28,834 bases of DNA, taken from assembly GCA_900546875.1 (NCBI GenBank), contig URET01000015.1, positions 1 through 28,834 of the forward strand, written 5' to 3'. The stretch's first letter is position 1, and each line of letters starts with the position of its first letter. The notes under the pieces are model-generated. The model was not told where the DNA came from and did no database searches. It saw nothing but the letters and a program-made list of their open reading frames with translations. Made by a program: the position numbers and the translations under genes. Positions 15,838 to 23,773 of the stretch are shown piece after piece. The stretch is from an uncultured Eubacteriales bacterium. GTDB taxonomy: Bacteria; Bacillota; Clostridia; Christensenellales; CAG-314.

Positions 15838-16143
15838 TAGGCGTTACCTCCTTGTTTTGTTTTTTTCTTTTATATCCCGCAAACTCGCAAGCTTATTGCG
15901 ACTTCACGAAATTTTCTTTGCAAAGTTATCCACACCATATCAGCCAAACCGGACACCTAATTTCCTGTTTTAAAAATTTTTCTTTATCTTACAAGCCAAA
16001 CAGGCAAGTTTTTTGCCACTTTGAAAAATAATAGTTTCTATTTAGTAGCCACGAAATCGGTAGAAGTCCATGGCTAAAACAAAAAAATAAGGCAGTCGCA
16101 ATCAAGCAACTGCCTTTAAGATTTTGTGTATTTAAACGACAAA
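15838..16143. other. Intergenic region with iterated GTTTGGCT and shared motif
   Basis: No further gene is seen. Two GTTTGGCT copies (minus strand, within CTTGCCTGTTTGGCTTGTAA and GTCCGGTTTGGCTGATATGG) are spaced about 45 bases apart and could bind a replication protein. The motif TTCTATTTAGTAGCCACGAA (16036) matches the repeat in the inner element at 6471 and 6567. Confidence 0.4.
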
Positions 16144-16812
16144 TCAATATTGACCGTAAAGCGAATAGTAACGATTCCGTATACTTGCTTTTCTGTGATT
16201 GATGGTTCCTCGTCCGATACCCAGCTCTGCGCATACTGCGGATTGTTGCATTCCGTTCATGTAGCAGTTCAGAATTGCAAGCTCCAATGCGGAGAGTTGC
16301 AATGCTTCAACCAGTGCGTCGTATTTTGTATAATCCGTCTGTTCCTGTTCAAAGCAGTTTACGGGATCCATAGGCAATGCCTTGTAATCGGTAAGGTCTA
16401 TGTATTCGATGATTCCGTGTCTGCCGGTTCGGTTACGCAATGTGTCGATAAATCTGTCCACCTCTCGATAGCAAGCGAGTTTTATTGTAATCTCTTTACC
16501 ACGTTTGTCTTTGCCGTAAATTTCGGATACCTTTCTACCTGCAAATTGCCAAAGGAAACAACTTGCAGTTTGAGCAACGTCGTATCCGTCCGATACGGTA
16601 TAGTCTTTCTCGTTCATGTGATGTAAATCCTTGATGAGACCGATATACAGCCTGTCTGCTACCTTCATATCGTACTTTTTGACGGTACGAAGCGCCTGCA
16701 ATGCAATCATCTCTCCCATGAGTTTGACATTGCCGGCAGAGATAGGCTCTGCAAACAACGCTCCTTCGTTGCGATACTTACCTTTTGAAAACTTTGTTAC
16801 CAACATTTCCAT
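16144..16812 (-). CDS. Sigma-like helix-turn-helix regulator
   Basis: A 222-residue protein. The C-terminal 50 residues form a sigma region 4-like helix-turn-helix: LSALELAILNCYMNG, QQSAVCAELGIGRGTINHRK. The first 170 residues are not recognised; they contain an acidic and aromatic core (YDVAQTASCFLWQFAG) and a conserved-looking IEYIDLTDY. GGAGG lies eight bases before the ATG. It heads the minus-strand gene run of the outer element, and probably controls its replication or recombination genes. The region upstream of it carries large inverted repeats and a terminator in its own transcription direction, so its expression may be attenuated. Confidence 0.75.
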   Translation of the reverse strand: MEMLVTKFSKGKYRNEGALFAEPISAGNVKLMGEMIALQALRTVKKYDMKVADRLYIGLIKDLHHMNEKDYTVSDGYDVAQTASCFLWQFAGRKVSEIYGKDKRGKEITIKLACYREVDRFIDTLRNRTGRHGIIEYIDLTDYKALPMDPVNCFEQEQTDYTKYDALVEALQLSALELAILNCYMNGMQQSAVCAELGIGRGTINHRKASIRNRYYSLYGQY

Positions 16813-16902
16813 TTTCTATTCCTCCGAACGTTTATTGCCTTTTTCGGGCAACGGGCGAAGGAGCATAGGACGGTAACAATTACTCTTTTTCTTGTAACGT
16901 TT

Positions 16903-17055
16903 GCATAAGTCAGCGGAAAAAAGTAAAATCGTTGCATATAAGTCGTTATAAGGCTTTTAGGACAGAAAAACGCCAAGCAAGGGAAATACCTTACTTGGCT
17001 GTAAGTTCGTTATATTGGTGTTTTCAGCGACGATTTTACGACCGTTGACTTATGC
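16903..17055. repeat. Large imperfect inverted repeat with nested hairpin
   Basis: The arms GCATAAGTCAGCGG plus GTAAAATCGT (16903-16932) and ACGATTTTAC plus CCGTTGACTTATGC (17030-17055) are inverse copies with small differences. A nested stem lies at 16972-16999. TATAAGTCGTTATA (16937-16950) is echoed as GTAAGTTCGTTATA (17001-17014). Confidence 0.75.
16964..16999 (-). terminator. Terminator or attenuator upstream of the sigma-like gene
   Basis: On the minus strand GCCAAGTAAGG and CCTTGCTTGGC form an 11-bp stem with one wobble and a six-base loop, followed by GTTTTTC. It lies about 150 bases upstream of the regulator start codon in the same direction. Confidence 0.6.
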
Positions 17056-17161
17056 GATGAACTATGCTAACCTGCGCCACCGAAAAAGCAATGTTCGGAG
17101 GTTGCGTAAATAGCATTACGACTGAAAAATACAATAAGGCAATATATACGGAAAAATACGA

Positions 17162-17220
17162 GAGAGCGAAAAAGCGGAAGTTCGCCCAAGCGGTTCAGCG
17201 GGCGACTCCGCTTCGCTCTC
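17162..17220. repeat. GC-rich interrupted hairpin
   Basis: GAGAGCG (17162-17168) pairs with CGCTCTC (17214-17220), AGCGGA (17173-17178) with TCCGCT (17207-17212), and CGCCC (17183-17187) with GGGCG (17200-17204). The whole is one extended stem-loop. It is much more GC-rich than its surroundings. Confidence 0.7.
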
Positions 17221-17249
17221 GCTTTCCGTTCAGCCTTATTATTTTGTAG

Positions 17250-17311
17250 CGGCGTGTGCTTGTCTGAGCGAGGCGTAGCCGAGCCCACTTGTCTATGACA
17301 AGCACACGCCG
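17250..17311. repeat. Perfect 15-bp inverted repeat, candidate origin or terminus
   Basis: CGGCGTGTGCTTGTC (17250-17264) and GACAAGCACACGCCG (17297-17311) are perfect inverse copies around a 32-base loop that holds a small GGC-GTA-GCC hairpin. No T-tract follows, so it is not a simple terminator. The position at the outer edge of the replication module suits a nick site, oriT or element end. Confidence 0.7.
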
Positions 17312-17402
17312 TAGTGCCAATTAGTTAAAATCAAAATTGTTTCTGTCTCTGATGCGGAAGGCAATTAGCATCCATTATTTATCTTTTAGAGGTTACATAT
17401 TC

Positions 17403-17431
17403 TTGAAAAAATACAAAATATATGGTATAAT
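17403..17431 (+). promoter_or_regulatory. Promoter of the restriction-modification operon
   Basis: TTGAAA (17403-17408), a 17-base spacer, and TATAAT (17426-17431). The leader then carries GCATAAG-TTGCATATAAGG and the ribosome binding site AAGGAGAG before the ATG at 17476. Confidence 0.8.
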
Positions 17432-17475
17432 GTCTAAAAAGTAGTGCGCATAAGTTGCATATAAGGAGAGATTTT

Positions 17476-19617
17476 ATGCCTTTTGTATTATCATCTAATG
17501 AGATTCTAAAAGAACTTAATATCAGTCGCTCTACATTTTACTATCTATTAAAACATCACCTGATTGATGTACCTACAACTTCTACTGGACGGTATGTTTG
17601 GAATGAAGACACAATTTCACAGCTCAAAATGGTATTAAAAGAAATGTCGACAGCTAATGATGTGGCTTCGGCACCTGCTCATAAAACAACTCAAATCAAT
17701 AACAGACGGTATCTTGGTAACAAGTATAAATTGCTGGACTTTATCAAAGCTACGGTAAATAACGAATGTAGCGCGATAAATACTGTCGCCGATATTTTCG
17801 CTGGAACTGGTTCTGTGGCATCAGCTTTTTCAGATAAGAAACTGATTACTAATGACTTGCTTTATTTTAATTATATTTGCCACGTTGCATGGTTCGGCGC
17901 GCAAAAATACGATAACGAAAAAATTATTGATTTAATTTGTTTTTATAACACTGTACAACCGGATGAAGATAATTACATGTCGGAAAATTTTTCTAACACG
18001 TTTTTTTCTGCTGCAGACTGTCGCAAAATTGGCTTCATTAGAGAAGATATAGAAAATCAATATAAGAACAATCAAATTAATGATAGAGAAAGGGCGATTT
18101 TAATTACTGCACTTCTTTATGCAATGGATAAAATTGCAAATACTTGTGGTCATTACGATGCTTATATACGAAATGCAGAATTCAGTCGTCATCTTGAATT
18201 GGCTGTTCCATTAGCAAGCAATGATAATAATGACAATAATCAATGCTACAATGAGGATGCAAACGAATTAGTAAAACGCATTGAAGCTGATTTGGTGTAC
18301 ATTGATCCGCCTTACAATTCAAGACAATATTGTGATTCCTATCATCTGCTTGAAAATGTTGCCAGATGGGAGAAACCAAAGGTCTCCGGTGTTGCTCTAA
18401 AGATGGATCGTTCAAAATTGAAAAGTGATTATTGTACTTCAAACGCGGCGCAAGCATTTGAAGCCCTTGTTGCACATATTAAGGCAAAGTATATTTTACT
18501 TTCTTACAACAATATGGCAACAAAAGGAAATGATCGTTCTAACGCTAAAATCACCGATGCAGATATTATGCGAATTCTATCTCGCAAAGGGCGCGTAAAG
18601 GTCTTTTCTGAAAGCTACAAAGCGTTTAGTGCCGGTAAATCAAACATCACGGGAAACGAGGAGCGCTTATTCTTGTGTGAGTGTTATGATTATAAGCAAA
18701 AAGAACTTATACAATCACCACTCAATTATACTGGAGGAAAATACAAGCTTTTGCCGCAGATACTTCCCCATTTCCCTCAGGATATAGATAGGTTTGTTGA
18801 TTTGTTTTGCGGCGGCGGGAATGTTGGAATCAATGTCCCATGCAATCGTGTTGTTTTCAACGATAATAACGAGCTCCTTCGATATATGTTTGGCACGTTT
18901 AAAAATCTCGACAAGCAAATAACGTTTGAAACAATTGATACAATTATTGAAAAATACGGTCTTTCTGATACTGAAAAATATGGATATGGCTACTATGGTT
19001 GCAACAGTTCAGAAGGCTTAGCTGAATATAATGCGTCCCGTTACCTTAAATTAAGAGATGATTTTAATCACCATACCAATCTTGAATACAATTACTACGT
19101 TACACTCTACGTTCTGATTGTCTATGCTTTTAATAATCAAATACGTTTTAACCGTAAAGGAGAATTTAATCTCCCAGTTGGGAAACGCGATTTTAATAAA
19201 AAAATGCGGGAAAAGTTATCCGCGTTCATAGACCGCTTAAAAAGTGGTGATTATAGTTTTTTAAGCTATGATTTCAGAGAACTTCCGAATGATGAATGGG
19301 ACAAAAACACATTTGTTTATGCCGATCCCCCTTACTTGATTACTTGCGCTACGTATAATGAACAGGATGGCTGGAATGAAACGCTTGAAAAAGAATTACT
19401 TGCCTATCTTGATAATTTGAATGAACGAGGAATAAAATTTGCCCTTTCCAATGTCTTGTATTCAAAGGGAAAGGAAAATAAGATACTTCTCGATTGGATT
19501 GATAGAAATATAGGACGTTATAGGGTGATTTACCTTGACTTTAATTATGCAAATTCAAATTATCAGACCAAAGACAAAACTTCTAAAGCAGAAGAAGTAC
19601 TGATTGTGAATTATTGA
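17476..19617 (+). CDS. Fused double N6-adenine DNA methyltransferase (type IIS)
   Basis: A 713-residue protein. A MerR-like helix-turn-helix at about 5-57 (SSNEILKELNISRSTFYYLL) precedes two D12/Dam-class methyltransferase domains. The first has YLGNKYKLLDF, FAGTGSVASAF (about 108) and DPPYNSRQY (about 277). The second has YTGGKYKLLPQI (about 417), FCGGGNVGINV (about 444) and ADPPYLITC (about 615). Two different target motifs in one chain are typical of enzymes such as M.FokI that protect both strands of an asymmetric site. The start was moved to 17476 because AAGGAGAG is just upstream. The nuclease gene follows after 13 bases. The N-terminal helix-turn-helix may let it regulate its own operon. 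Confidence 0.93.
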   Translation: MPFVLSSNEILKELNISRSTFYYLLKHHLIDVPTTSTGRYVWNEDTISQLKMVLKEMSTANDVASAPAHKTTQINNRRYLGNKYKLLDFIKATVNNECSAINTVADIFAGTGSVASAFSDKKLITNDLLYFNYICHVAWFGAQKYDNEKIIDLICFYNTVQPDEDNYMSENFSNTFFSAADCRKIGFIREDIENQYKNNQINDRERAILITALLYAMDKIANTCGHYDAYIRNAEFSRHLELAVPLASNDNNDNNQCYNEDANELVKRIEADLVYIDPPYNSRQYCDSYHLLENVARWEKPKVSGVALKMDRSKLKSDYCTSNAAQAFEALVAHIKAKYILLSYNNMATKGNDRSNAKITDADIMRILSRKGRVKVFSESYKAFSAGKSNITGNEERLFLCECYDYKQKELIQSPLNYTGGKYKLLPQILPHFPQDIDRFVDLFCGGGNVGINVPCNRVVFNDNNELLRYMFGTFKNLDKQITFETIDTIIEKYGLSDTEKYGYGYYGCNSSEGLAEYNASRYLKLRDDFNHHTNLEYNYYVTLYVLIVYAFNNQIRFNRKGEFNLPVGKRDFNKKMREKLSAFIDRLKSGDYSFLSYDFRELPNDEWDKNTFVYADPPYLITCATYNEQDGWNETLEKELLAYLDNLNERGIKFALSNVLYSKGKENKILLDWIDRNIGRYRVIYLDFNYANSNYQTKDKTSKAEEVLIVNY

Positions 19618-19630
19618 TAGGAGGACTATA

Positions 19631-21595
19631 ATGCCTGCGTATAAAAGTTATTGTTGGTCACTTGGGACTACAAGCTTCCGAATGGTCGAATTTAATAGAA
19701 AGATCGAAAAACAACTTGAACTTTTGCAAGATTTTTGGGGAAATCCCGATTTTGCAAATCAGCAATGGTCTGAAAATGAACCGTTGCAAGAGCAATATTA
19801 TAATCACCTCAAGGAAAACGATTTTATTGAAGGTGATGCTCCGCGCAAAGCAAAAGATGCACGGGAAAAAACCTCCGGGCTTGTAGATCTCGGCCTTATT
19901 GACAATGAACGCAGACTTACTGAGGCCGGTAGCTCATTATTGCAAGTCGCTTTGACTGCAGATTTCAATACCAACAATTTGCTTCAAATTCCTGCAGACA
20001 GTTTTCTATACCTGAAGCAACTTCTTAAAGTCTATTCTCCTATTGATAACGGATATGTGCGTCCATATATTGTTTTGACAATGGCACTAAACCGTTTAGG
20101 CGAACTATCTTTCGATGAATTTACCTATCTCGTTCCGTTAGCTATCAATGAATCAAAGACACTTGAAATCCTTGACAGTATAGAAAGAATTCGTAGCGGA
20201 AACGGCACCATTGACGAAACGCTAATCACCGTCCTTATGAATATGTCTAACTATAAGGAAGCGCTTGATATACTTCTTAGGAACGACGTTACTGAGAGTA
20301 TCATTACTGAAATAGGCATGAATCGAAAAAGCCGGACTTACGATAAGCCGTATTTCAGATTATATAGGGCGTTACAAGAGGTTGTTTCTACGTGTTCTGA
20401 TGAGTCAGCAATAAATTTATTCAATGCGGTAAAATCGGTCAGCGGTAAGAGCTCAAATTTTTGGAAACAATATTTATTCAATACATCGTTAACGAGCAAG
20501 GTAAGTAAAGAAGGATTTGCCACCATAAACGCCCATGCTCAGATATTTCATTGCTCTAATGAGGCAGAATTCAAAACTGAATTTTTCAAATTAATGCATT
20601 TGTTTAAAGCAAAGAGTACGCTGTCGGATTACTTCGACCTCAATCGTCGTTATTTCAAAACGACCGATACCTTGCTATTCCAAAATAATAAAGTTAAATT
20701 TGATATAATTCCGAATTGTTTCTTTCAAATAGTCGAGAGAAATCTGACAACCTTAGCCTATGCTTTCGATGAAAATCTGTCTGCCAATATATCACTAAAT
20801 GAGATTGTAGGTATCCATATAACTGAAAACCAAATTTTTGCAAAAGTGGAAGAACTTTATGGCGTTCAAGTACGCAATCTGTATGATGTACAAGCCTTTG
20901 TTGACAGAGAACGCTATGAAAGATTTAACGCAATGATTGATAACAAATTTACCGATGAAAATATTATCGCTCTCATGACGGCATTTGAAGACAGACGTGA
21001 CGGGGACATTCAGTCCATGGTTACAAACAATGCCGACATACCCACTATTTTTGAGTATGTACTGGCAATAGCGTGGTATAAGATTTCCGGTCGGAAAGGA
21101 AAGATCCTTGACTATATGAATTTATCACTTGATGCCGATCTACTTCCTGTTACTCATGCGGCAGGCGGACATGAAGATATAACTTATAAATATGAGGCGA
21201 CAGAAGACTATCCGGCTCATACTCTTCTTTTAGAAGCAACTCTTGCAAACAGTACAAATCAGCGCCGTATGGAAATGGAGCCAGTCTCAAGACATTTAGG
21301 CGAATACCTATTATCTCATGCCGATGAACATGCTTATTGTTTGTTTACGACTACCTATCTGCATATTAACGTGATATCTGACTTTCGTATGAGAAAGTTG
21401 ATGCCATACTATTCAGCAGATGGAACTCGTTCTATTGATGGGATGAAAATTATTCCATTGCAAACAAGTGAGATAAAGACTATAATCGAGGAGAGATTGA
21501 CATATGGCAAGCTTTACCGCATATTTGAGTCTGCCTACAATTCAACAACATCGCCAAATTTGTGGTATGGAAAGGAGATAGCGAGAAATGTATGA
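19631..21595 (+). CDS. Type IIS restriction endonuclease, AlwI-like
   Basis: A 654-residue protein preceded by AGGAGG and directly coupled to the double methyltransferase. The C-terminal third carries the likely nuclease core: PVTHAAGGHEDITYKYEAT, with Asp near 516, then LLLEATLANSTNQ, with Glu near 535, then EMEPVSRHLGEYL. This D...ExT...Q arrangement and the RHL segment match my recollection of the AlwI/BspD6I/MlyI family of GGATC- or GAGTC-type enzymes. The N-terminal region (VRPYIVLTMALNRLGELSFDE) would hold DNA recognition. The exact recognition sequence cannot be read from the protein. The asymmetric-site prediction follows from the paired methyltransferase domains. Confidence 0.75.
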   Translation: MPAYKSYCWSLGTTSFRMVEFNRKIEKQLELLQDFWGNPDFANQQWSENEPLQEQYYNHLKENDFIEGDAPRKAKDAREKTSGLVDLGLIDNERRLTEAGSSLLQVALTADFNTNNLLQIPADSFLYLKQLLKVYSPIDNGYVRPYIVLTMALNRLGELSFDEFTYLVPLAINESKTLEILDSIERIRSGNGTIDETLITVLMNMSNYKEALDILLRNDVTESIITEIGMNRKSRTYDKPYFRLYRALQEVVSTCSDESAINLFNAVKSVSGKSSNFWKQYLFNTSLTSKVSKEGFATINAHAQIFHCSNEAEFKTEFFKLMHLFKAKSTLSDYFDLNRRYFKTTDTLLFQNNKVKFDIIPNCFFQIVERNLTTLAYAFDENLSANISLNEIVGIHITENQIFAKVEELYGVQVRNLYDVQAFVDRERYERFNAMIDNKFTDENIIALMTAFEDRRDGDIQSMVTNNADIPTIFEYVLAIAWYKISGRKGKILDYMNLSLDADLLPVTHAAGGHEDITYKYEATEDYPAHTLLLEATLANSTNQRRMEMEPVSRHLGEYLLSHADEHAYCLFTTTYLHINVISDFRMRKLMPYYSADGTRSIDGMKIIPLQTSEIKTIIEERLTYGKLYRIFESAYNSTTSPNLWYGKEIARNV

Positions 21596-21667
21596 GAGAA
21601 TTTATACAAATTTATTAAAACGTATAAGTAAAGAGGGTTAATGGAAATGGACATTACGGATAATTAA
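21588..21667 (+). other. Two very short coupled reading frames after the nuclease gene
   Basis: An ATG at 21588 overlaps the nuclease stop (ATGTATGA) behind GGAGATAG and encodes MYERIYTNLLKRISKEG. A second frame overlaps its stop (TAATG, 21641-21667) and encodes MEMDITDN. They may be leader peptides or remnants of a deleted third gene. Confidence 0.25.
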
Positions 21668-21676
21668 TTCTATTAT
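21648..21676 (+). promoter_or_regulatory. Promoter of the ImmA-PIN operon
   Basis: TGGACA (21648-21653), a 17-base spacer, and TATTAT (21671-21676), followed by the ribosome binding site GGAAAGGA before the ATG at 21708. This makes the pair independent of the restriction operon. Confidence 0.6.
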
Positions 21677-21707
21677 CAGAGTAATTTAAGAAAAGGAAAG
21701 GAATAAT

Positions 21708-22868
21708 ATGGCAGAAGCTTTAACAGGTGTAAATGGCGCGATTATTCAATGGGCGCGCGAGCATTATAATATGTCGACAGAAGTCGCGGCACAAGCAATA
21801 GGGATAGACACACAGCGCTATGAAAGGTGGGAACGAAACGAAGAGTTCCCAACATATGCTATGCTAAAAAAAATAAGCGACTTGTTTCAAAAGCCGAGCG
21901 CATTATTCTTTTTCCCTGCTCCACCCACCCTGCCTGAAATTAATGGAGAACTTCGTACTCTTCCCAATAGCGTAATCTCTTCATTCAGTAAACACATCAT
22001 CAAGCAATTTGAAAAGGCGCAGGCATATCAAATATACTTACGAGAAATATACGGTGATCGATACTGTATTTTATCAGAGGGAGAAAACTTTCCTATCGGC
22101 ATTGTTGATTTGGCAGAATATATTAGAAATCGCTTATCCTTTCCGATTAAAGCACAGAAACAGCGAAAAAGTGATAAGGTGGTTTTTGAATATTTTCGAG
22201 AAAAATTCTATGAACAAGGTATCTATGTTTTTAAGGATTCGTTTGGAGATAATTCTGTTTCAGGACTTTGCCTATATGACAACGAGTTTCCTATTATAAT
22301 AATCAATAACGCCATGTCTTTTGCAAGACAGAGTTTTACTTTGTTTCATGAACTTTATCATCTAATTTCAAAAACAGGTGGAGCAGAAATAATTAGGGAT
22401 GACTTTTATAGTTACCTAGATGCGGATCAAACATTAACAGAAAAGGATTGTGACTCGTTTGCAAATGAGTTTCTAATTCCAACTGACGATTTTAAAGCAG
22501 AAATTAGAGGGAAGTCTATAACCGACACCCTTATTGCTGATTTAGCGAGAACGTATTCGGTAAGCAAAGAGGCGGTAATGTATAAATTGTATTCTTTAAG
22601 ATATATAACTGCAGATGATTATAATGTCTTAAAAGAATACTTTTATGGTGATGCAATACGCACGAAGGTTGCTGGAAATGGGCAAAAAAATTCTGGAGGA
22701 AATCATTATTTTACAAAACTTGCATATTTAGGATATCAATATACTGGTGCTGTATTTAATCAATATTTTTCTGGTAAAATTGATTCATATCGTGCAGGTG
22801 AAATGTTGGGTAGCAAAATTGAGAATCTCCCCAAGTTAGAATCAGCATTTTTTAGGGGGATGAAATAA
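21708..22868 (+). CDS. XRE-family regulator fused to ImmA/IrrE metallopeptidase
   Basis: A 386-residue protein. An XRE helix-turn-helix occupies about 10-65 (AAQAIGIDTQRYERWERNEE). An ImmA/IrrE-type zinc peptidase follows with FTLFHELYHLI (HExxH about 213-217) and a downstream CDSFANEFLIP, which supplies the third-ligand helix. Such fusions act as antitoxins or as repressors cleaved on stress. The stop codon overlaps the start of the PIN gene by one base (TAATG), so the two are translationally coupled and probably form a toxin-antitoxin unit, with this protein as the regulator. It has its own promoter. Confidence 0.9.
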   Translation: MAEALTGVNGAIIQWAREHYNMSTEVAAQAIGIDTQRYERWERNEEFPTYAMLKKISDLFQKPSALFFFPAPPTLPEINGELRTLPNSVISSFSKHIIKQFEKAQAYQIYLREIYGDRYCILSEGENFPIGIVDLAEYIRNRLSFPIKAQKQRKSDKVVFEYFREKFYEQGIYVFKDSFGDNSVSGLCLYDNEFPIIIINNAMSFARQSFTLFHELYHLISKTGGAEIIRDDFYSYLDADQTLTEKDCDSFANEFLIPTDDFKAEIRGKSITDTLIADLARTYSVSKEAVMYKLYSLRYITADDYNVLKEYFYGDAIRTKVAGNGQKNSGGNHYFTKLAYLGYQYTGAVFNQYFSGKIDSYRAGEMLGSKIENLPKLESAFFRGMK

Positions 22869-23350
22869 TGATTTTCTTATTGGATACATGTGTAATACGA
22901 AAACTTTTGGATCATTTTCCCAAGCAGGGAGCTTATTTTGTTAAGGTTTGGGATAAACTTGAAGTACTTATTGGACAGAATATTCTATCGGTCGATGAGT
23001 GTTACAATGAGTTAAAAAAACATTTTGTGCCCGATGGACAAAATATGCAGTGGATCGAAAAACATAAAAATATGTTTCTGAATCCAACGAATGCTGAATC
23101 TTTAATCATAAGAACCATTTTTCAAAATAGAAAGTTGCAAGAATCCATTCATTTGAAAAATATTTTATCTAATAGACCCTCCGCGGATGCGTATTTAGTA
23201 GCAAAGGCAAAAGCAATCGGAGCTACGGTCGTTACAGTAGAATCATTTAAACCAAATTCAGCACAAATTCCCAATATTTGTGAATTATGTGAAGTTCCTT
23301 ATATTAGTTTCGATGAATTTATGGCTCAAGTTTCAAATATGATAGAATGA
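22868..23350 (+). CDS. DUF4411-type PIN-domain protein, probable toxin
   Basis: A 160-residue PIN-fold candidate ribonuclease. The acidic residues fit: Asp6 in FLLDTCVI, Glu44 in SVDECYNEL, Asp107 in ADAYLVAKA, and Glu125 in VVTVES. DUF4411 proteins are commonly encoded directly after XRE-ImmA proteins, as here, with a one-base overlap. The pairing suggests a toxin whose regulator is the upstream peptidase. Cleavage of RNA is inferred from the fold. No membrane segment or signal peptide is present. Confidence 0.85.
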   Translation: MIFLLDTCVIRKLLDHFPKQGAYFVKVWDKLEVLIGQNILSVDECYNELKKHFVPDGQNMQWIEKHKNMFLNPTNAESLIIRTIFQNRKLQESIHLKNILSNRPSADAYLVAKAKAIGATVVTVESFKPNSAQIPNICELCEVPYISFDEFMAQVSNMIE

Positions 23351-23357
23351 GATGACT

Positions 23358-23480
23358 ATGAAAGCAGTTATTTATGCCTGTTATCAGAGCAATAATAAGC
23401 GTAAAAAATTATCCAAGGTAGATATGCGATTGCATGAATTAAACATTTTTACTATGAGTGTAGTTATGCAAGCGTTTTGA
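23358..23480 (+). pseudogene. Decayed serine recombinase N-terminus
   Basis: A 40-residue frame, MKAVIYACYQSNNKRKKLSK and on, ends in TGA. It aligns with the start of serine recombinases (M-x-A-V-I-Y-A-R-Y-S-S-D-N-Q), but Arg is replaced by Cys and the catalytic Ser by Gln, and the similarity fades after about 35 residues. This looks like the relic of an earlier integrase. An in-frame ATG at 23352 is also possible. It starts just after the PIN gene. Confidence 0.6.
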
Positions 23481-23773
23481 GGGTCTCAGATTGCCTAATT
23501 CTTAATTTAATGGTAAAGGTGTTTTTTAGTTTCGTTTTCGAATCATTATGACAGAAACACATTGTGTCCATAAAATTATGTAACAGCATCCACACAATCG
23601 ATATGTTGAGTTTATCCTTTAAATTAGAATATTCGATTTACGTTACACAAGCTCCGCCAGACAAGACCTTGTTGAACACAGTAGCTTCAGCAAGGTTTTT
23701 TATATGCACTGCTGCTTATATTGTAAAAAACAGCCCGCACCTCATGAAACAATCATCTCTCTAAGAAAATTCC
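23481..23773. other. Intergenic region between recombinase relic and HNH gene
   Basis: No gene is supported. It holds TGAGGGTCTC at its left border (23478-23487), similar to TGAGAGTCTC at 1351, and a good terminator at 23666-23701. A change in composition and gene style occurs across it, so an element boundary may lie here. Confidence 0.4.
23666..23701 (+). terminator. Terminator before the HNH gene
   Basis: ACCTTGTTGAA (23666-23676) pairs with TTCAGCAAGGT (23686-23696) with one wobble, followed by TTTTT. Confidence 0.75.

Larger units (their letters stand above)
1400..17311. mobile_element. Outer integrative element (minimum extent)
   Basis: The split serine recombinase, HUH replication initiator, 51-residue small protein and sigma-like regulator, all on the minus strand, form a compact module interrupted by the inner element. 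This combination is common in small integrative or mobilizable elements of Bacillota. The true ends are not established. The left end should lie between 1230 and 1400. The right end could be in the palindrome cluster near 17311, or further right if the restriction genes are cargo; a candidate pair is TGAGAGTCTC (1351) and TGAGGGTCTC (23478). Confidence 0.45.

Noticed and set aside
15989..16234. 81-codon minus-strand frame
   Set aside because: It overlaps the end of the sigma-like gene and the repeat motif, has no ribosome binding site, and shows no domain.
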